From: Bin87 sp965220055
Lineage (GTDB): Bacteria; Chloroflexota; Dehalococcoidia; Lucifugimonadales; UBA3495
Assembly: GCA_965220055.1 (NCBI GenBank)
Contig: CBDCPE010000001.1
Location: 62,001 to 126,000, forward strand
Direction: 5' to 3'
Length of the DNA: 64,000 nucleotides
Shown here: in pieces, positions 1 to 7,992 of the stretch
Position numbering within the stretch: position 1 is the first letter of the stretch
Layout: every line of letters starts with the position of its first letter
Notes under the pieces: model-generated
What the model saw: only the letters and a program-made list of their open reading frames with translations
The model's database searches: none
What the model was told of the DNA's origin: nothing
Program-made: the position numbers and the translations under genes

Positions 1-279
1 GCCGACCGCAACGCCATCTACGAGAACCCACAGCATCCTTACACGCGCGCGCTGCTGTCGGCGGTGCCGATTCCCGACCCGGTGCTGGACGCTCAGCGTG
101 AACGGATCATCCTTACCGGCGAGGTCCCGAGCCCGCTGAACCCGCCCAGCGGTTGTGTCTTCCACCCGCGCTGCCCGATTGTCACCGACGATTGCTCACG
201 GGTGAACCCGGAGGCCAGGCAGGTCCTGCCGGACCACATCGCCGCCTGCATCAACGTGCCGGGGTACGGACCCTACTGA
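1..279 (+). CDS. Oligopeptide/dipeptide ABC transporter ATP-binding protein, C-terminal fragment
   Basis: The gene enters from the left edge in frame 1 and stops at TGA 277-279, so only the last 92 residues are visible. They read ENPQHPYTRALLSAVPIPDP, then a Leu-Thr-Gly-Glu-Val-Pro-Ser-Pro stretch and a segment with CVFHPRCP and a later Cys. This is the oligo_HPY tail found at the C-terminus of OppD/OppF/DppD/DppF ATPases, which energise peptide uptake from the cytoplasmic face. The Walker motifs lie outside the window. The ending in the family resembles DppF/OppF, but which paralogue it is, and its substrate, cannot be told from the tail. Confidence 0.9.
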   Translation, partial: ADRNAIYENPQHPYTRALLSAVPIPDPVLDAQRERIILTGEVPSPLNPPSGCVFHPRCPIVTDDCSRVNPEARQVLPDHIAACINVPGYGPY

Positions 280-382
280 TCCCGACCGCAATACCTCAGA
301 TATTCACCCGGGACGGCGAACGCCATCCCGGGTTTTTGACGCCACGGCTCCAGATGTTATCTTGGTGTTGGAGATAAGTACC

Positions 383-577
383 ATGTGGGATCGGATATAC
401 ATTTTGTCGATGGTGGTTTTTTTCGTCGGTATGGTGGTGGTGCTGACGGGCGAGTTCGTGATGACTGATTGGGAACGAATTACCGCAGTTGTAGGAGGTT
501 CAGTCGCCGGGCTTGCCGGAATAGCCGGCGCAGTATCAGGGATAGTCCTGGTATTGACCACCGACTTTCGCACCTGA
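383..577 (+). CDS. Small two-helix membrane protein
   Basis: A 64-residue hypothetical protein. I start it at ATG 383 because GGAG lies about nine bases upstream; an in-frame TTG at 362 has no such site. The sequence begins MWDRIYILSMVVFFVGMVVV, a first hydrophobic helix, followed by a short polar loop (TGEFVMTDWERI) and a second helix rich in Gly, Ala and Val. It ends with a short Thr/Asp/Arg tail. No family is recognised. The neighbouring gene encodes another two-helix protein only 19 bases downstream, so the two may be cotranscribed and related in role. Confidence 0.5.
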   Translation: MWDRIYILSMVVFFVGMVVVLTGEFVMTDWERITAVVGGSVAGLAGIAGAVSGIVLVLTTDFRT

Positions 578-596
578 TCGACCCCGCACCTGATAG

Positions 597-797
597 ATGG
601 ACCTCTTCCCGTTAGCGGCTAAAGCGATATTGATAACCTTCTGTTTGGTGGTCACGGTATTGAGCATGGCGGCCCTGGTGGTGATTTTTGCTCGCTTGGA
701 TGTGGACCTTCTTGATGTTCTATATGTAATGGCGGCGCTCATCACGATTTCCGGCGCATTCATATCGCTGCTAAGATGGATGTCGCGACGAAGATAA
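597..797 (+). CDS. Small two-helix membrane protein
   Basis: A 66-residue hypothetical protein starting MDLFPLAAKAILITFCLVV. Two hydrophobic segments are separated by a short acidic loop (ARLDVDLLD), and the C-terminus is Arg-rich (RWMSRRR), which by the positive-inside rule would place both ends in the cytoplasm. It follows the preceding small membrane gene by 19 bases and ends 29 bases before the dehydrogenase start. No obvious ribosome binding site was seen. I do not recognise the family; the composition is what supports translation. Confidence 0.45.
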   Translation: MDLFPLAAKAILITFCLVVTVLSMAALVVIFARLDVDLLDVLYVMAALITISGAFISLLRWMSRRR

Positions 798-826
798 CAA
801 TTCAGACGAACACCCCGAGGACAGAA

Positions 827-1594
827 ATGCGTTTGGACAACAAGACTGCTCTAATCACCGGCGCGAGCCGCAACATCGGCGCCGAAATCGCACGTACCTT
901 CGCCCGCGAGGGCGCCAACCTGATCCTGAACACCCGCCAGTCCGCCGAGGAACTGGAGGCGGTGGCGGCCGAGTGCCGCGAACTGGGCGCCCAGACTCAC
1001 ACCGTGATCGGTGACGTGGCCGATCCGGACCGCGTTGCTGACATGGTTGCCGAGGGCATTGACGCCCTGGGTACCGTGGATGTGCTGGTCAGCAACGTGG
1101 CTGTCCGCCCTCACAAACCGATCCTGGAAGTAACGGTGGAGGAGTGGCAGAGCGTAATGGCGACCAACCTGCACTCCGCGTTTTACCTGATTCACGCCGT
1201 CCTGCCGGGGATGATCGAGCAGGGCTCCGGCAGCATCATCGGGTTGGGAGGGCAGTCGGCCATCACCGGCCGCCCCGACACCGCGATCGTGACCACGGCG
1301 AAGACGGGACTGCTCGGCCTGATCCGCGCGGTTGCCGCCGAGTGTGCTCAGTACGGGGTGCGCGCCAACCTGGTCAACCCGGGGTCCACCGACACCGCGC
1401 GCGCCCACCCGGAGTGGTATCCGGAGTTTCAGGACGTGGCCCGCGGCTCGGGAGAGCACCTGAAGGAGATTCCGCTGAGGCGGCAAGGCACGGTGCAGGA
1501 CATTGCCAACGCCTGCCTGTTCTACGCCAGCGAAGAGTCCTCGTACATCACCGGCGACCGCATGAACGTAGTGGGCGGGCGCTACATCGTGTAG
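827..1594 (+). CDS. Short-chain dehydrogenase/reductase family protein lacking the catalytic Ser and Tyr
   Basis: A 255-residue SDR-fold protein. Start chosen at ATG 827, seven bases after GAGG; an in-frame ATG at 776 overlaps the previous gene. The N-terminus has the nucleotide-binding motif TGASRNIG, and the C-terminal YITGDRMNVVGG follows the family pattern. The usual NNAG is replaced by SNVAV. In the active site, the YxxxK motif reads V155-T-T-A-K159, so the tyrosine is Val, and the serine position aligns with Gly. The Lys and the central Asn (ATNLHSAF) remain. The fold is clear, but normal hydride-transfer chemistry is doubtful. It may be a binding protein or use altered chemistry. Confidence 0.85.
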   Translation: MRLDNKTALITGASRNIGAEIARTFAREGANLILNTRQSAEELEAVAAECRELGAQTHTVIGDVADPDRVADMVAEGIDALGTVDVLVSNVAVRPHKPILEVTVEEWQSVMATNLHSAFYLIHAVLPGMIEQGSGSIIGLGGQSAITGRPDTAIVTTAKTGLLGLIRAVAAECAQYGVRANLVNPGSTDTARAHPEWYPEFQDVARGSGEHLKEIPLRRQGTVQDIANACLFYASEESSYITGDRMNVVGGRYIV

Positions 1595-1606
1595 CGCGGC
1601 GTGGAT

Positions 1607-3022
1607 ATGCTACCCCCGATGGAATACCTGAGCGCTTTGTCGCCTGAAAAGATCACGGATCGTCTCCTGTCCGAGGCGGAAGGGCAGTGGTTTGATCGGA
1701 AAAGCGCTCGGATCAACCCGCGCAAATTAGGGGAAACGCTGGTAGCCATGGCCAACGCCGAGGGCGGCACCATCGCCATTGGCTTGCACGGGGGCGCCTG
1801 CGAGGGTGTTGATGATCGACCATCAGCGCACAACGCTTGGCGGCAGGCGGGGATCGATTTCACTACGCCGCCGGTACGATACACAGTGAGTATGCTGCCA
1901 TGTGCAAACCGCCATGGCGATCCAGACCATCTGTTTATAATCCAGGTACCGCCGAGTGGGCAAGTACATGCCACCAAACAGGATGTAGCTTTCCTGCGAG
2001 TGGGCGACGAAAATCGCCGTTTGACTTTCGATCAACGACTTGAACTCCGTTACGACAAGGGCGACACCTCTTATGAGACCACATTAGTGGTCGGTTCGGC
2101 TCACTCACAGCTTGACGAAGGTGCAATGACCGAATATGCCGCCAATGTGAGGCATCAGAACCCGCGACGGCTATTGCAGGCACGCGGATTGCTAAATGAC
2201 GGCGGCATGGTATCTGTGGGCGGGCAGTTGCTGTTTGGTATGGAACCGCAACTGGCAAACCCTCAGGCGTACGTCAGGGTGCTCAAGTACGCCGGCCGTG
2301 AACGACTCACCGGTACGGCACAAAATCTGATCAGCGATGTCCGTTGTGAAGGAAGGCTGTCAGAACAAATCGATGCAGCGCGAGAGGCGATGCAAGCTGC
2401 GATCCCGAAACGCAGGTCGTTGGGGCCCGATGGCCGCTTCGGTTGGTTTGGCATAGTACCTGAGGAGGTATGGCTTGAAGGGCTGGTTAACGCGGTGATA
2501 CATCGATCGTACAACAATTCGGGAGATCATATTCGACTAACGGTGTTTGATGACCGGGTTGAGGTATCCAGCCCAGGGAGTTTTCCTGGCGTGGTCTCTT
2601 TGGACGATCTGGCGGACGTAAAACGTTTCGCCCGCAACCCACGTATTGCCCGCGTGATGTCCGAGCTTGAATATGGGCAAGAGTTGGGCGAAGGATTGCG
2701 CCGGATGGTCGCGGTGATGGAGTCCGGAGGGAGACAACGGCCGGTGGTACAACAAGCGGAAGGCACGACCTTGGTCACATTGCTTGGAGAGGTGGTTGGT
2801 CCCAGAGAACTCGCGGGTTTGGCTATGGCAGCTCGTGATCTGTTTCAGCAGCTTTCGCTGGTAGGCCGGTCCGGCACTGGCGAACTGGTGCAATTGAGCG
2901 CCTACTCGCGTCCAGTGGTTCTGCGCAACCTGCGCAGGTTGGAATCTCGCGGACTGATCCGGCATGTGGGCAATAGCCCCACAGATCCCCGCGCGTATTG
3001 GACAACAGAACCGTTTGCTTGA
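1607..3022 (+). CDS. AlbA_2/Schlafen-domain ATP-binding transcriptional regulator-like protein
   Basis: A 471-residue protein (GTG 1601 and ATG 1619 are alternative starts). The N-terminal 130 residues carry the AlbA_2 (Schlafen-like) DNA-binding pattern: an EGQWFDRKSA segment, then LVAMANAEGGTIAIG. The middle contains EGLVNAVIHRSYNNSGDHIR, the HATPase_c_4 N-box-like motif of this family, followed by GxGLRRM. The C-terminus looks like a winged helix (SRPVVLRNLRRLESRGLIRH). Such proteins are annotated as putative ATP-dependent DNA helicase RecG-related or transcriptional regulators; the substrate is unknown. It begins about 12 bases after the dehydrogenase and ends facing the minus-strand PfkB gene. 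Confidence 0.85.
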   Translation: MLPPMEYLSALSPEKITDRLLSEAEGQWFDRKSARINPRKLGETLVAMANAEGGTIAIGLHGGACEGVDDRPSAHNAWRQAGIDFTTPPVRYTVSMLPCANRHGDPDHLFIIQVPPSGQVHATKQDVAFLRVGDENRRLTFDQRLELRYDKGDTSYETTLVVGSAHSQLDEGAMTEYAANVRHQNPRRLLQARGLLNDGGMVSVGGQLLFGMEPQLANPQAYVRVLKYAGRERLTGTAQNLISDVRCEGRLSEQIDAAREAMQAAIPKRRSLGPDGRFGWFGIVPEEVWLEGLVNAVIHRSYNNSGDHIRLTVFDDRVEVSSPGSFPGVVSLDDLADVKRFARNPRIARVMSELEYGQELGEGLRRMVAVMESGGRQRPVVQQAEGTTLVTLLGEVVGPRELAGLAMAARDLFQQLSLVGRSGTGELVQLSAYSRPVVLRNLRRLESRGLIRHVGNSPTDPRAYWTTEPFA

Positions 3023-3056
3023 AACCCGCCGATTCGGGACGCACTTGAACTGTATC

Positions 3057-3080
3057 TACTCTAAACGATCCTTTAGAGTA
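3057..3080. repeat. Stem-loop sharing its arm with the 48-bp palindrome downstream
   Basis: TACTCTAAA at 3057-3065 pairs exactly with TTTAGAGTA at 3072-3080 around a 6-base loop. The preceding CTGTATC is also shared with the larger palindrome at 3153-3200, so this is a second, partial copy. It lies 34 bases past the stop of the upstream gene, between convergent genes. Confidence 0.75.
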
Positions 3081-3152
3081 GCCGGAGCCGCCCGGCATCA
3101 CTGGGGCGAAACGGGCTGTTGCCGTCGGCCGGTACAATCGGAGGTCACCATA

Positions 3153-3200
3153 GCAAGCTGTATCTACTCTAAACGCGCGTTTAGAGTAGATACAGCTTGC
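3153..3200. repeat. Perfect 48-bp palindrome between convergent genes
   Basis: Bases 3153-3176 (GCAAGCTGTATCTACTCT followed by AAACGC) are the exact reverse complement of 3177-3200, with no spacer. It ends five bases before the last codon of the minus-strand PfkB gene and about 130 bases after the plus-strand regulator gene. It could act as a bidirectional terminator, a protein-binding operator or a mobile palindromic repeat. No T-tract follows on either strand, so simple intrinsic termination is not assured. Confidence 0.85.
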
Positions 3201-3205
3201 GCCGA

Positions 3206-4186
3206 TCACCCCCCGTACGCCCGCTCCAGTACGGCGTCCAGCTCTTCCCTGGTGTAGCGGTACTCTTGGGTGCCCGGTTGCTGGATGGCAAAATGGGCGC
3301 ATGCGGAGCCGATCTGAGCCGCCCGCTCGAGTTGGCGCAGCGTGATGGACGTGAAACTGCCACCCTCATTGGCGTGAGCGGCGTTCACGGGGTGGACCAA
3401 ACCCAGGATCAAACCACCACGGAATGCGTCGCCGGCGCCGGTGGGATCAACCACGTTGTCGGTGGGTACGGGCGGAACGATCGCTTGGCCCTCGGGAATG
3501 GTGATGCGGACTCCCTGCGCTCCCAGGGTGGTGACCAGAACACCGGTCAGTTCCAGCAATCCGGCATCGTCCCGACCGGTTTTCTCCGAAATGAGGGCCA
3601 TTTCGTAATCGTTGGCGATCAGCAGGTGAGAGTTGGCGATGCCGGCGGTCAGCCCGTCGGCATCCCACGCTGGAAGGGATTGGCCAGGATCGAATATGGT
3701 GTAGATGCCCGCACGGTAAGCATTGGCGGTGAAGTCGGTCATGTCGGCAAGGTTGCCGGGGCCGACTATGTTGATGGCGTCGACCGGATTCACCTTGCCG
3801 AAGTCGAAGCCGGTGGCGTGTTTCATCGCGCCCGGGTTGAACCCGGTGATCTGGTTGTCAGCCAGGTCGGTGACGATGAACGCCGACGCGGTCGCCTCTT
3901 CGTTTACGATGCGGATATCGTCCGTAGCGATGCCGTTGTCAGCCATCCAGGTGAAGTAGTCCCGATAGTCGGACCCGATGGCGGCAACGATGCGAGGCCC
4001 CTGCCCGAGCATCGCCAACGAGTAGGCAATGTTGCCGGCGGTGCCGCCGAAGTAAGCGTTGAACCCGTCCACGGTGAAGCTGAGATTGATCTGGTGGATG
4101 CGCTCTGGGACGATGTGGTCTCCGAAGCGGCCATCGAAGGTCATGATGCGGTCTATGGCCAGAGAGCCCGAGACGAGTATCTGCAT
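3206..4186 (-). CDS. PfkB-family carbohydrate/nucleoside kinase
   Basis: A 326-residue ribokinase-fold protein. It starts MQILVSGSLAIDRIMTF, has the substrate-side glycine motif FGGTAGNIAYSLAMLG near residue 50, and the C-terminal PfkB signature DPTGAGDAFRGG, which supplies the anion hole and the catalytic Asp. The family phosphorylates sugars or nucleosides with ATP. The early FGGTAGNIAY motif and overall length resemble adenosine-kinase-like members, but the substrate cannot be fixed. It is the last gene of a minus-strand run, 39 bases after the DUF192 lipoprotein gene, and its 3' end abuts the 48-bp palindrome. Confidence 0.9.
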   Translation of the reverse strand: MQILVSGSLAIDRIMTFDGRFGDHIVPERIHQINLSFTVDGFNAYFGGTAGNIAYSLAMLGQGPRIVAAIGSDYRDYFTWMADNGIATDDIRIVNEEATASAFIVTDLADNQITGFNPGAMKHATGFDFGKVNPVDAINIVGPGNLADMTDFTANAYRAGIYTIFDPGQSLPAWDADGLTAGIANSHLLIANDYEMALISEKTGRDDAGLLELTGVLVTTLGAQGVRITIPEGQAIVPPVPTDNVVDPTGAGDAFRGGLILGLVHPVNAAHANEGGSFTSITLRQLERAAQIGSACAHFAIQQPGTQEYRYTREELDAVLERAYGG

Positions 4187-4225
4187 TATGGCAAGTTCCT
4201 TTGGTCAGAGAATTGGAGCGAGTGG

Positions 4226-4843
4226 TCAGCAGCCCCATCGGCCTGCAATTTGGCCGGCGAACTGCACGGGTGAGCCCGGGACAATTCCCCGGGCCTCGGC
4301 CTGACCGGCGTTGATCTCCAGGATGAAACGCACGGGGCCGGTGGACGGATAGCGCGGCAACTGGTCGCGCGGTGTGTCCAGGGGAGGATTCGGGACGAGC
4401 TCAGTCACGCCGTCGACGGTACAGTCCGACCTGATCCACACCATGTCCAGCGGAAAATGCATGCCGGGCATCCAGAAAGTGCGCGACCCGTCCTCTTCAT
4501 AAACGAACAGCATGGCACGGTCGGCGGCCATTGATGGGCGACCGGACAGGCCCTGAGCTCGTTCCGCGCCGGTAACGGCCAGGTCCACCACGTAAACGGC
4601 GTCACCAATGCGCACCAGCGGCGCGTCGGGTAGTGGGGTCGCGGTGGGTGCAGGGATATCGGTGGGGGCAACGGTGGGCGTCGGCGCAGCGGTGGCGGTG
4701 GACGACGCTGGAATGGCGACGGAGGTAGGTGTGGCGGTTGGAGCCGGGTCTGTAGCGCATTCCAAGGCGGCGAGACCCAAGACAATGCTCACCAATCCTC
4801 GGGCAATTGCCGCGGAAGGCCGGTTCCCGTATTGACGCCACAC
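4226..4843 (-). CDS. DUF192-domain lipoprotein
   Basis: A 205-residue protein with GTG start. The N-terminus is a short basic region plus hydrophobic core ending in a lipobox-like LAALEC, so it is probably a lipoprotein. A Pro/Thr/Ala-rich linker of about 45 residues follows. The rest is a DUF192 domain: VVDLAVTGAERAQGLSGRPS, then AMLFVYEEDGSRTFWMPGM and FPLDMVWI. The DUF192 fold is widespread, with unknown biochemical function. It lies 11 bases downstream of the aldolase gene and 39 bases upstream of the PfkB gene in the same direction, suggesting cotranscription. Confidence 0.85.
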   Translation of the reverse strand: MWRQYGNRPSAAIARGLVSIVLGLAALECATDPAPTATPTSVAIPASSTATAAPTPTVAPTDIPAPTATPLPDAPLVRIGDAVYVVDLAVTGAERAQGLSGRPSMAADRAMLFVYEEDGSRTFWMPGMHFPLDMVWIRSDCTVDGVTELVPNPPLDTPRDQLPRYPSTGPVRFILEINAGQAEARGIVPGSPVQFAGQIAGRWGC

Positions 4844-4854
4844 CGGCGATTGGA

Positions 4855-5640
4855 CTAACCCAGCTCGGCCCGGATGTCGGTAATTCGCTGTTGCAGGGAG
4901 CGGAGGAGCAGCGCCGTCGGGGGCGGCGCGACGTGGGTGTAGCCCACGCCCATGGCCTGTAGCTCGGATGCCGACAGTGGGAATGCGGGATGGTTCATGG
5001 GCATGGACAACTTGGCACCGCCGGCTGCTTTCACCTCAGCGGCCAATTCTTCCAGGCGGGCGCGGATGACCGGGCTTTGCGGATCGCGAATACCCATGTA
5101 CTCAGAGAAATCGGTGGGGCCGATGGACACGAGGTCTATCCCTGGCAGCTGGGCAATCAGGCCGATTTCGCTGATGCCTCGCTCGTCCTCAGTCATCACC
5201 GACAGCACGATATTCTCGTTGGACGTTCGGGTGTGCTCGTCCCAGCTTATGGTGCCGAATCGGGCCGCACGAGTACCGCCAGCGCCGCCGCGATGTCCCA
5301 TCGGAGCGTATCGCACGGCGTCCACCGCGCGCTTCGCCCCTTCAAGACCGTCGATATGGGGGATGATGATGCCCTGGGCGCCGGCGTCCAGGAGGCGCAG
5401 GATAAGGTTTTCGTCGTTGCCGGGGATGCGGATCATGGAGGTGACGCCTACCAGCTCGGCCGCCGTGATCATCTGCGTGATCAGGCCCAGATCGAAAGTG
5501 CTGTGCTCCATGTCGATGAAGGCTGCGTCGAAGCCGGCCAAGCCGATGATCTCGACGACCTGTGGGTCGGCGAAGGTCACGTAAGTGCCCAGGGCGAGGC
5601 GGTTCTCGCGCAGCGCGCGTCTTACTCGATTTTCCTGCAT
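4855..5640 (-). CDS. HpcH/HpaI aldolase/citrate lyase family protein
   Basis: A 261-residue class II aldolase. It begins with RENRLALGTYVTFADPQVVE, the usual family opening, and has FDAAFIDMEHSTFDL, the metal-site glutamate in VMTEDERGI, and SIGPTDFSEYMG with the second metal ligand. Homologues (HpaI, RhmA, GarL) cleave 2-keto-3-deoxy acids to pyruvate plus an aldehyde. The closest activity here is uncertain. Cytoplasmic, homo-oligomeric in the family. It is in a minus-strand run with DUF192 and PfkB genes downstream and the DUF2283 gene upstream, which would fit a sugar-acid or aromatic degradation unit, by inference only. Confidence 0.9.
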   Translation of the reverse strand: MQENRVRRALRENRLALGTYVTFADPQVVEIIGLAGFDAAFIDMEHSTFDLGLITQMITAAELVGVTSMIRIPGNDENLILRLLDAGAQGIIIPHIDGLEGAKRAVDAVRYAPMGHRGGAGGTRAARFGTISWDEHTRTSNENIVLSVMTEDERGISEIGLIAQLPGIDLVSIGPTDFSEYMGIRDPQSPVIRARLEELAAEVKAAGGAKLSMPMNHPAFPLSASELQAMGVGYTHVAPPPTALLLRSLQQRITDIRAELG

Positions 5641-5692
5641 TTCAGGATGCTCCTCAGAGGAGATGGTGGCATGGATGGGAGGTTCGCCATCG

Positions 5693-5980
5693 TCAACCTG
5701 ACGTTTCTTTGGTCGCGGGGGACTGTACAGGTTTCACACCGTATTTGGCCAGTATGGCATCGACGAAGGGCTTGAGCACTTGCTCAGCCCTTTCGATGTT
5801 AAGCGCCACCGCCGACGCTTCATCGTCCTTGTCGTAATAGACCAGGACGCCGTCCGCCATCTCTTCAGCGTCTTCCCGTACCCGACCGTTTTCGATGTAC
5901 AGCGTCTCGGTCTCGGGAACGTACACCACCGTGGCTATTGGCAGCGGCTCCAGTTCGATGCGTTTTACCTTCCGGGCCAT
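5693..5980 (-). CDS. DUF2283 family protein
   Basis: A 95-residue protein. I start it at ATG 5980 because GGAGGG sits just upstream; longer frames to 6076 run into the neighbouring gene. It reads YVPETETLYIENGRVREDAE followed by VLVYYDKDDEASAVALNIERAEQ, the DUF2283 pattern of a short beta sheet that begins with a typical 'D..aD.lyi' strand. It overlaps the end of the upstream small gene by 16 bases. DUF2283 genes are frequently seen next to DUF4258-like genes in a toxin-antitoxin-like arrangement, which I infer here; no experimental role is known to me. Confidence 0.75.
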   Translation of the reverse strand: MARKVKRIELEPLPIATVVYVPETETLYIENGRVREDAEEMADGVLVYYDKDDEASAVALNIERAEQVLKPFVDAILAKYGVKPVQSPATKETSG

Positions 5981-6300
5981 GGGAACCCTCCGTACTGGCG
6001 GTCCAATTTTCGGTCTCGGTAAGCGGTGTGAAACTGACCTGATTCCGGTGTACCGATGAAAATCACTTTGATCCACCGACGGGATTGCGGGATGCGTCCG
6101 ACGAGAATGGTCATCTCCTGCCCGTCATTGATTTCAGTGTACCGGTCATATGGGTTGGCAATTATCCGCATAACCCATTCCGGAAGTACGTCTCCGTGAC
6201 GGTCAGCGAAGGTTGCCCCATGACGAGGTGTTTTCGGTAATTGGGAAAATGCGCGCCGTAACCTGGCGTCCTCACCGGAAGTGTCAAATCCGTGTGCCAA
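5965..6300 (-). CDS. DUF4258-like small protein, possible toxin of a DUF2283-linked pair
   Basis: A 111-residue protein, TTG start at 6300 supported by GGAAG eight bases upstream. After a basic N-terminal region it has LPEWVMRIIANPYDRYTEIN, a beta-rich centre (MTILVGRIPQSRRWIKVIFI) and GQFHTAYRDRKLDRQYGG. This order (helix with conserved polar residues, strands, final HTAY-x-DR) resembles the RelE-fold DUF4258/BrnT-like group, but I cannot confirm the match. Its 3' end overlaps the DUF2283 gene, which strongly suggests translational coupling. Confidence 0.55.
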   Translation of the reverse strand: MAHGFDTSGEDARLRRAFSQLPKTPRHGATFADRHGDVLPEWVMRIIANPYDRYTEINDGQEMTILVGRIPQSRRWIKVIFIGTPESGQFHTAYRDRKLDRQYGGFPWPGR

Positions 6301-6321
6301 ATGTGACGCTTCCGATGGCAG

Positions 6322-7413
6322 CTAGGCGGCTGCGCCAGTGAGGTCCGCCACCTGCGGCATCACCTTGTTGGCCAGCAGCCGCGTGGAGTGCTCCCAGGCG
6401 GCGTTGTTCTCCGACTGATCGTACACCAGCATCAGGAGGCCGCCAAACCCACCCACGTCACCGTACAGTCGATGGATCTTCTCGGCCACGGTGTCCGGTG
6501 AACCGATCAACCAGAGGTGGTCGGCCATATATTCGATGTTGACCGCCTCGTCGGGCACCTCGTCATCGTGCTTGAACACCTTCATCAGGTCGAACTCGCG
6601 GAAAAGAGGCAGCAGGTAATCGTGCCACACTCGGCCCAGCATGCCGTTCAGGGCCAGATCGCGTGCTTCCTCGTCGGTGTCAGCAACATACACGTCGCGA
6701 ACCAGACGCCAGTCGGACCGGTACGGCGTCCGGCCGGTGCGTTGGGCCCCTTCCTCGATGGCTTCCCAATGACTGCGGCAGTAGTCGTTGTTGAGAGCAA
6801 GGCTCATGGGAATGAAACCGCGCTCTCCGGCTATCATAAGTGTCGGCGACTTGTAGCTGACCGAGGCCACAGCGATGGGCGGGTGAGGCTTCTGGTAGGG
6901 GCGCAGGAAGAACTCCAGGGTACCGTACATGGGCTCGGGGATGCTCACGTTCCAGTACTTGCCTTTGTACTCGAACGGGCCGTCGTTCTCCCAGATTTTC
7001 AGGATGATGTCCAACGACTCCCGGGTCATGTCCCGGTGTTCGCCGTTGTTGCCGTCGACGTCGAAAAGCGCCCAGTCGCTGGGAAGGCCGCTGGCGCCGA
7101 CGCCGAACAGGAACCGGCCTTGGGAGATGTGGTCCAGGTAGGCCACGCGGTGGGCCAGTTCGGCCGGATGGTGGAAGGGCAGCAGGTGCGCGCCGGAGCC
7201 CAACTTGATGCGCTTGGTCTTCATCAACGCCTGGGCGATTAGCAGGTCGGGCGCGGGAATGGGTTCCCAGGGCGAGGTGAAATGCTCGCCGATCCAGGCC
7301 TCGTCAAAGCCCAATTCGTCGCACAGGGCCAAGTATTCAAGGTCCCACTGGTGAGCGTCGTATATGTTCCGTTCCGGCGGATGCGACGGCATCATAAACA
7401 GTCCGTACTTCAT
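6322..7413 (-). CDS. LLM-class flavin-dependent monooxygenase (luciferase-like)
   Basis: A 363-residue luciferase-like TIM-barrel protein. It begins MKYGLFMMPSHPPERNIYDA, has DELGFDEAWIGEHF at the first active-site loop, then IKLGSGAHLLPFHHPAELAHRVAYLDHISQGRF, which is the family flavin-binding core. The C-terminus carries LIGSPDTVAEKI, also typical. These enzymes use reduced FMN or F420 to oxygenate or reduce organic substrates. The N-terminal motif resembles limonene-monooxygenase-like members. It heads the minus-strand run that continues with the DUF4258/DUF2283 pair. Substrate unknown. Confidence 0.9.
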   Translation of the reverse strand: MKYGLFMMPSHPPERNIYDAHQWDLEYLALCDELGFDEAWIGEHFTSPWEPIPAPDLLIAQALMKTKRIKLGSGAHLLPFHHPAELAHRVAYLDHISQGRFLFGVGASGLPSDWALFDVDGNNGEHRDMTRESLDIILKIWENDGPFEYKGKYWNVSIPEPMYGTLEFFLRPYQKPHPPIAVASVSYKSPTLMIAGERGFIPMSLALNNDYCRSHWEAIEEGAQRTGRTPYRSDWRLVRDVYVADTDEEARDLALNGMLGRVWHDYLLPLFREFDLMKVFKHDDEVPDEAVNIEYMADHLWLIGSPDTVAEKIHRLYGDVGGFGGLLMLVYDQSENNAAWEHSTRLLANKVMPQVADLTGAAA

Positions 7414-7538
7414 GGTTCCTCCCTGAACAGGCTGCGACCGGCGGCCTCAGATTCTGATGATGCCGTACCATAGCACAATTCGGGCGGGATTGGCGTCCGT
7501 GCTATAGTTGCGCATTCAGATGTGGCGCGGAGGCCATT

Positions 7539-7970
7539 TTGACAACAGCACAAACGGGGAACAAAGTCAGGGTTCACTACACGGGCCGCCTGGACGATGG
7601 CGAAGTATTTGACTCATCGGAGGGCGGCACACCCATGGCCTTCACGATCGGTAGCGGCCAGGTGATACCGGGCTTCGAAAACGGTGTCGTAGGTATGGCC
7701 ATCGGAGACTCCAAGACCGTTCAGATCCCATGCTCGGACGCCTACGGCGAGCATCATGACGACGGAGTGATGAGCGTACCGCGTGGGGAGTTTCCTCCGG
7801 ACATGCCACTGGAAGTAGGCACGAGCGTGCAGGGGCAGCAGGAGAGCGGCCAAGAGGTGAACTTCACCATCATGGCAGTCAGCGACGAGGCGGTCACGTT
7901 AGACGCCAACCACCCGCTGGCCGGCAAGGACTTGACCTTTGACCTGACGCTGGTGTCGATAGAGGGCTAG
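7539..7970 (+). CDS. FKBP-type peptidyl-prolyl cis-trans isomerase, SlyD-like
   Basis: A 143-residue protein with TTG start preceded by GGAGG at good spacing. It begins with NKVRVHYTGRLDDGEVFDSS, then FTIGSGQVIPGFENGVVGM and SKTVQIPCSDAYGEHHDD, the FKBP fold with an inserted flap as in SlyD. It catalyses proline isomerisation during folding in the cytoplasm. The C-terminal His-rich metal tail of Escherichia coli SlyD is absent. It is divergent from the flavin monooxygenase gene, separated by 125 bases that contain a TATAGT-like element at 7503, which is weak as a promoter call. Confidence 0.92.
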   Translation: MTTAQTGNKVRVHYTGRLDDGEVFDSSEGGTPMAFTIGSGQVIPGFENGVVGMAIGDSKTVQIPCSDAYGEHHDDGVMSVPRGEFPPDMPLEVGTSVQGQQESGQEVNFTIMAVSDEAVTLDANHPLAGKDLTFDLTLVSIEG

Positions 7971-7992
7971 CTGATCCGAAAGCGTCCCGTCA

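Noticed and set aside
3197..4273. 358-residue plus-strand frame opposite the PfkB kinase
   Set aside because: Antisense artefact; the minus-strand frame has clear PfkB motifs.
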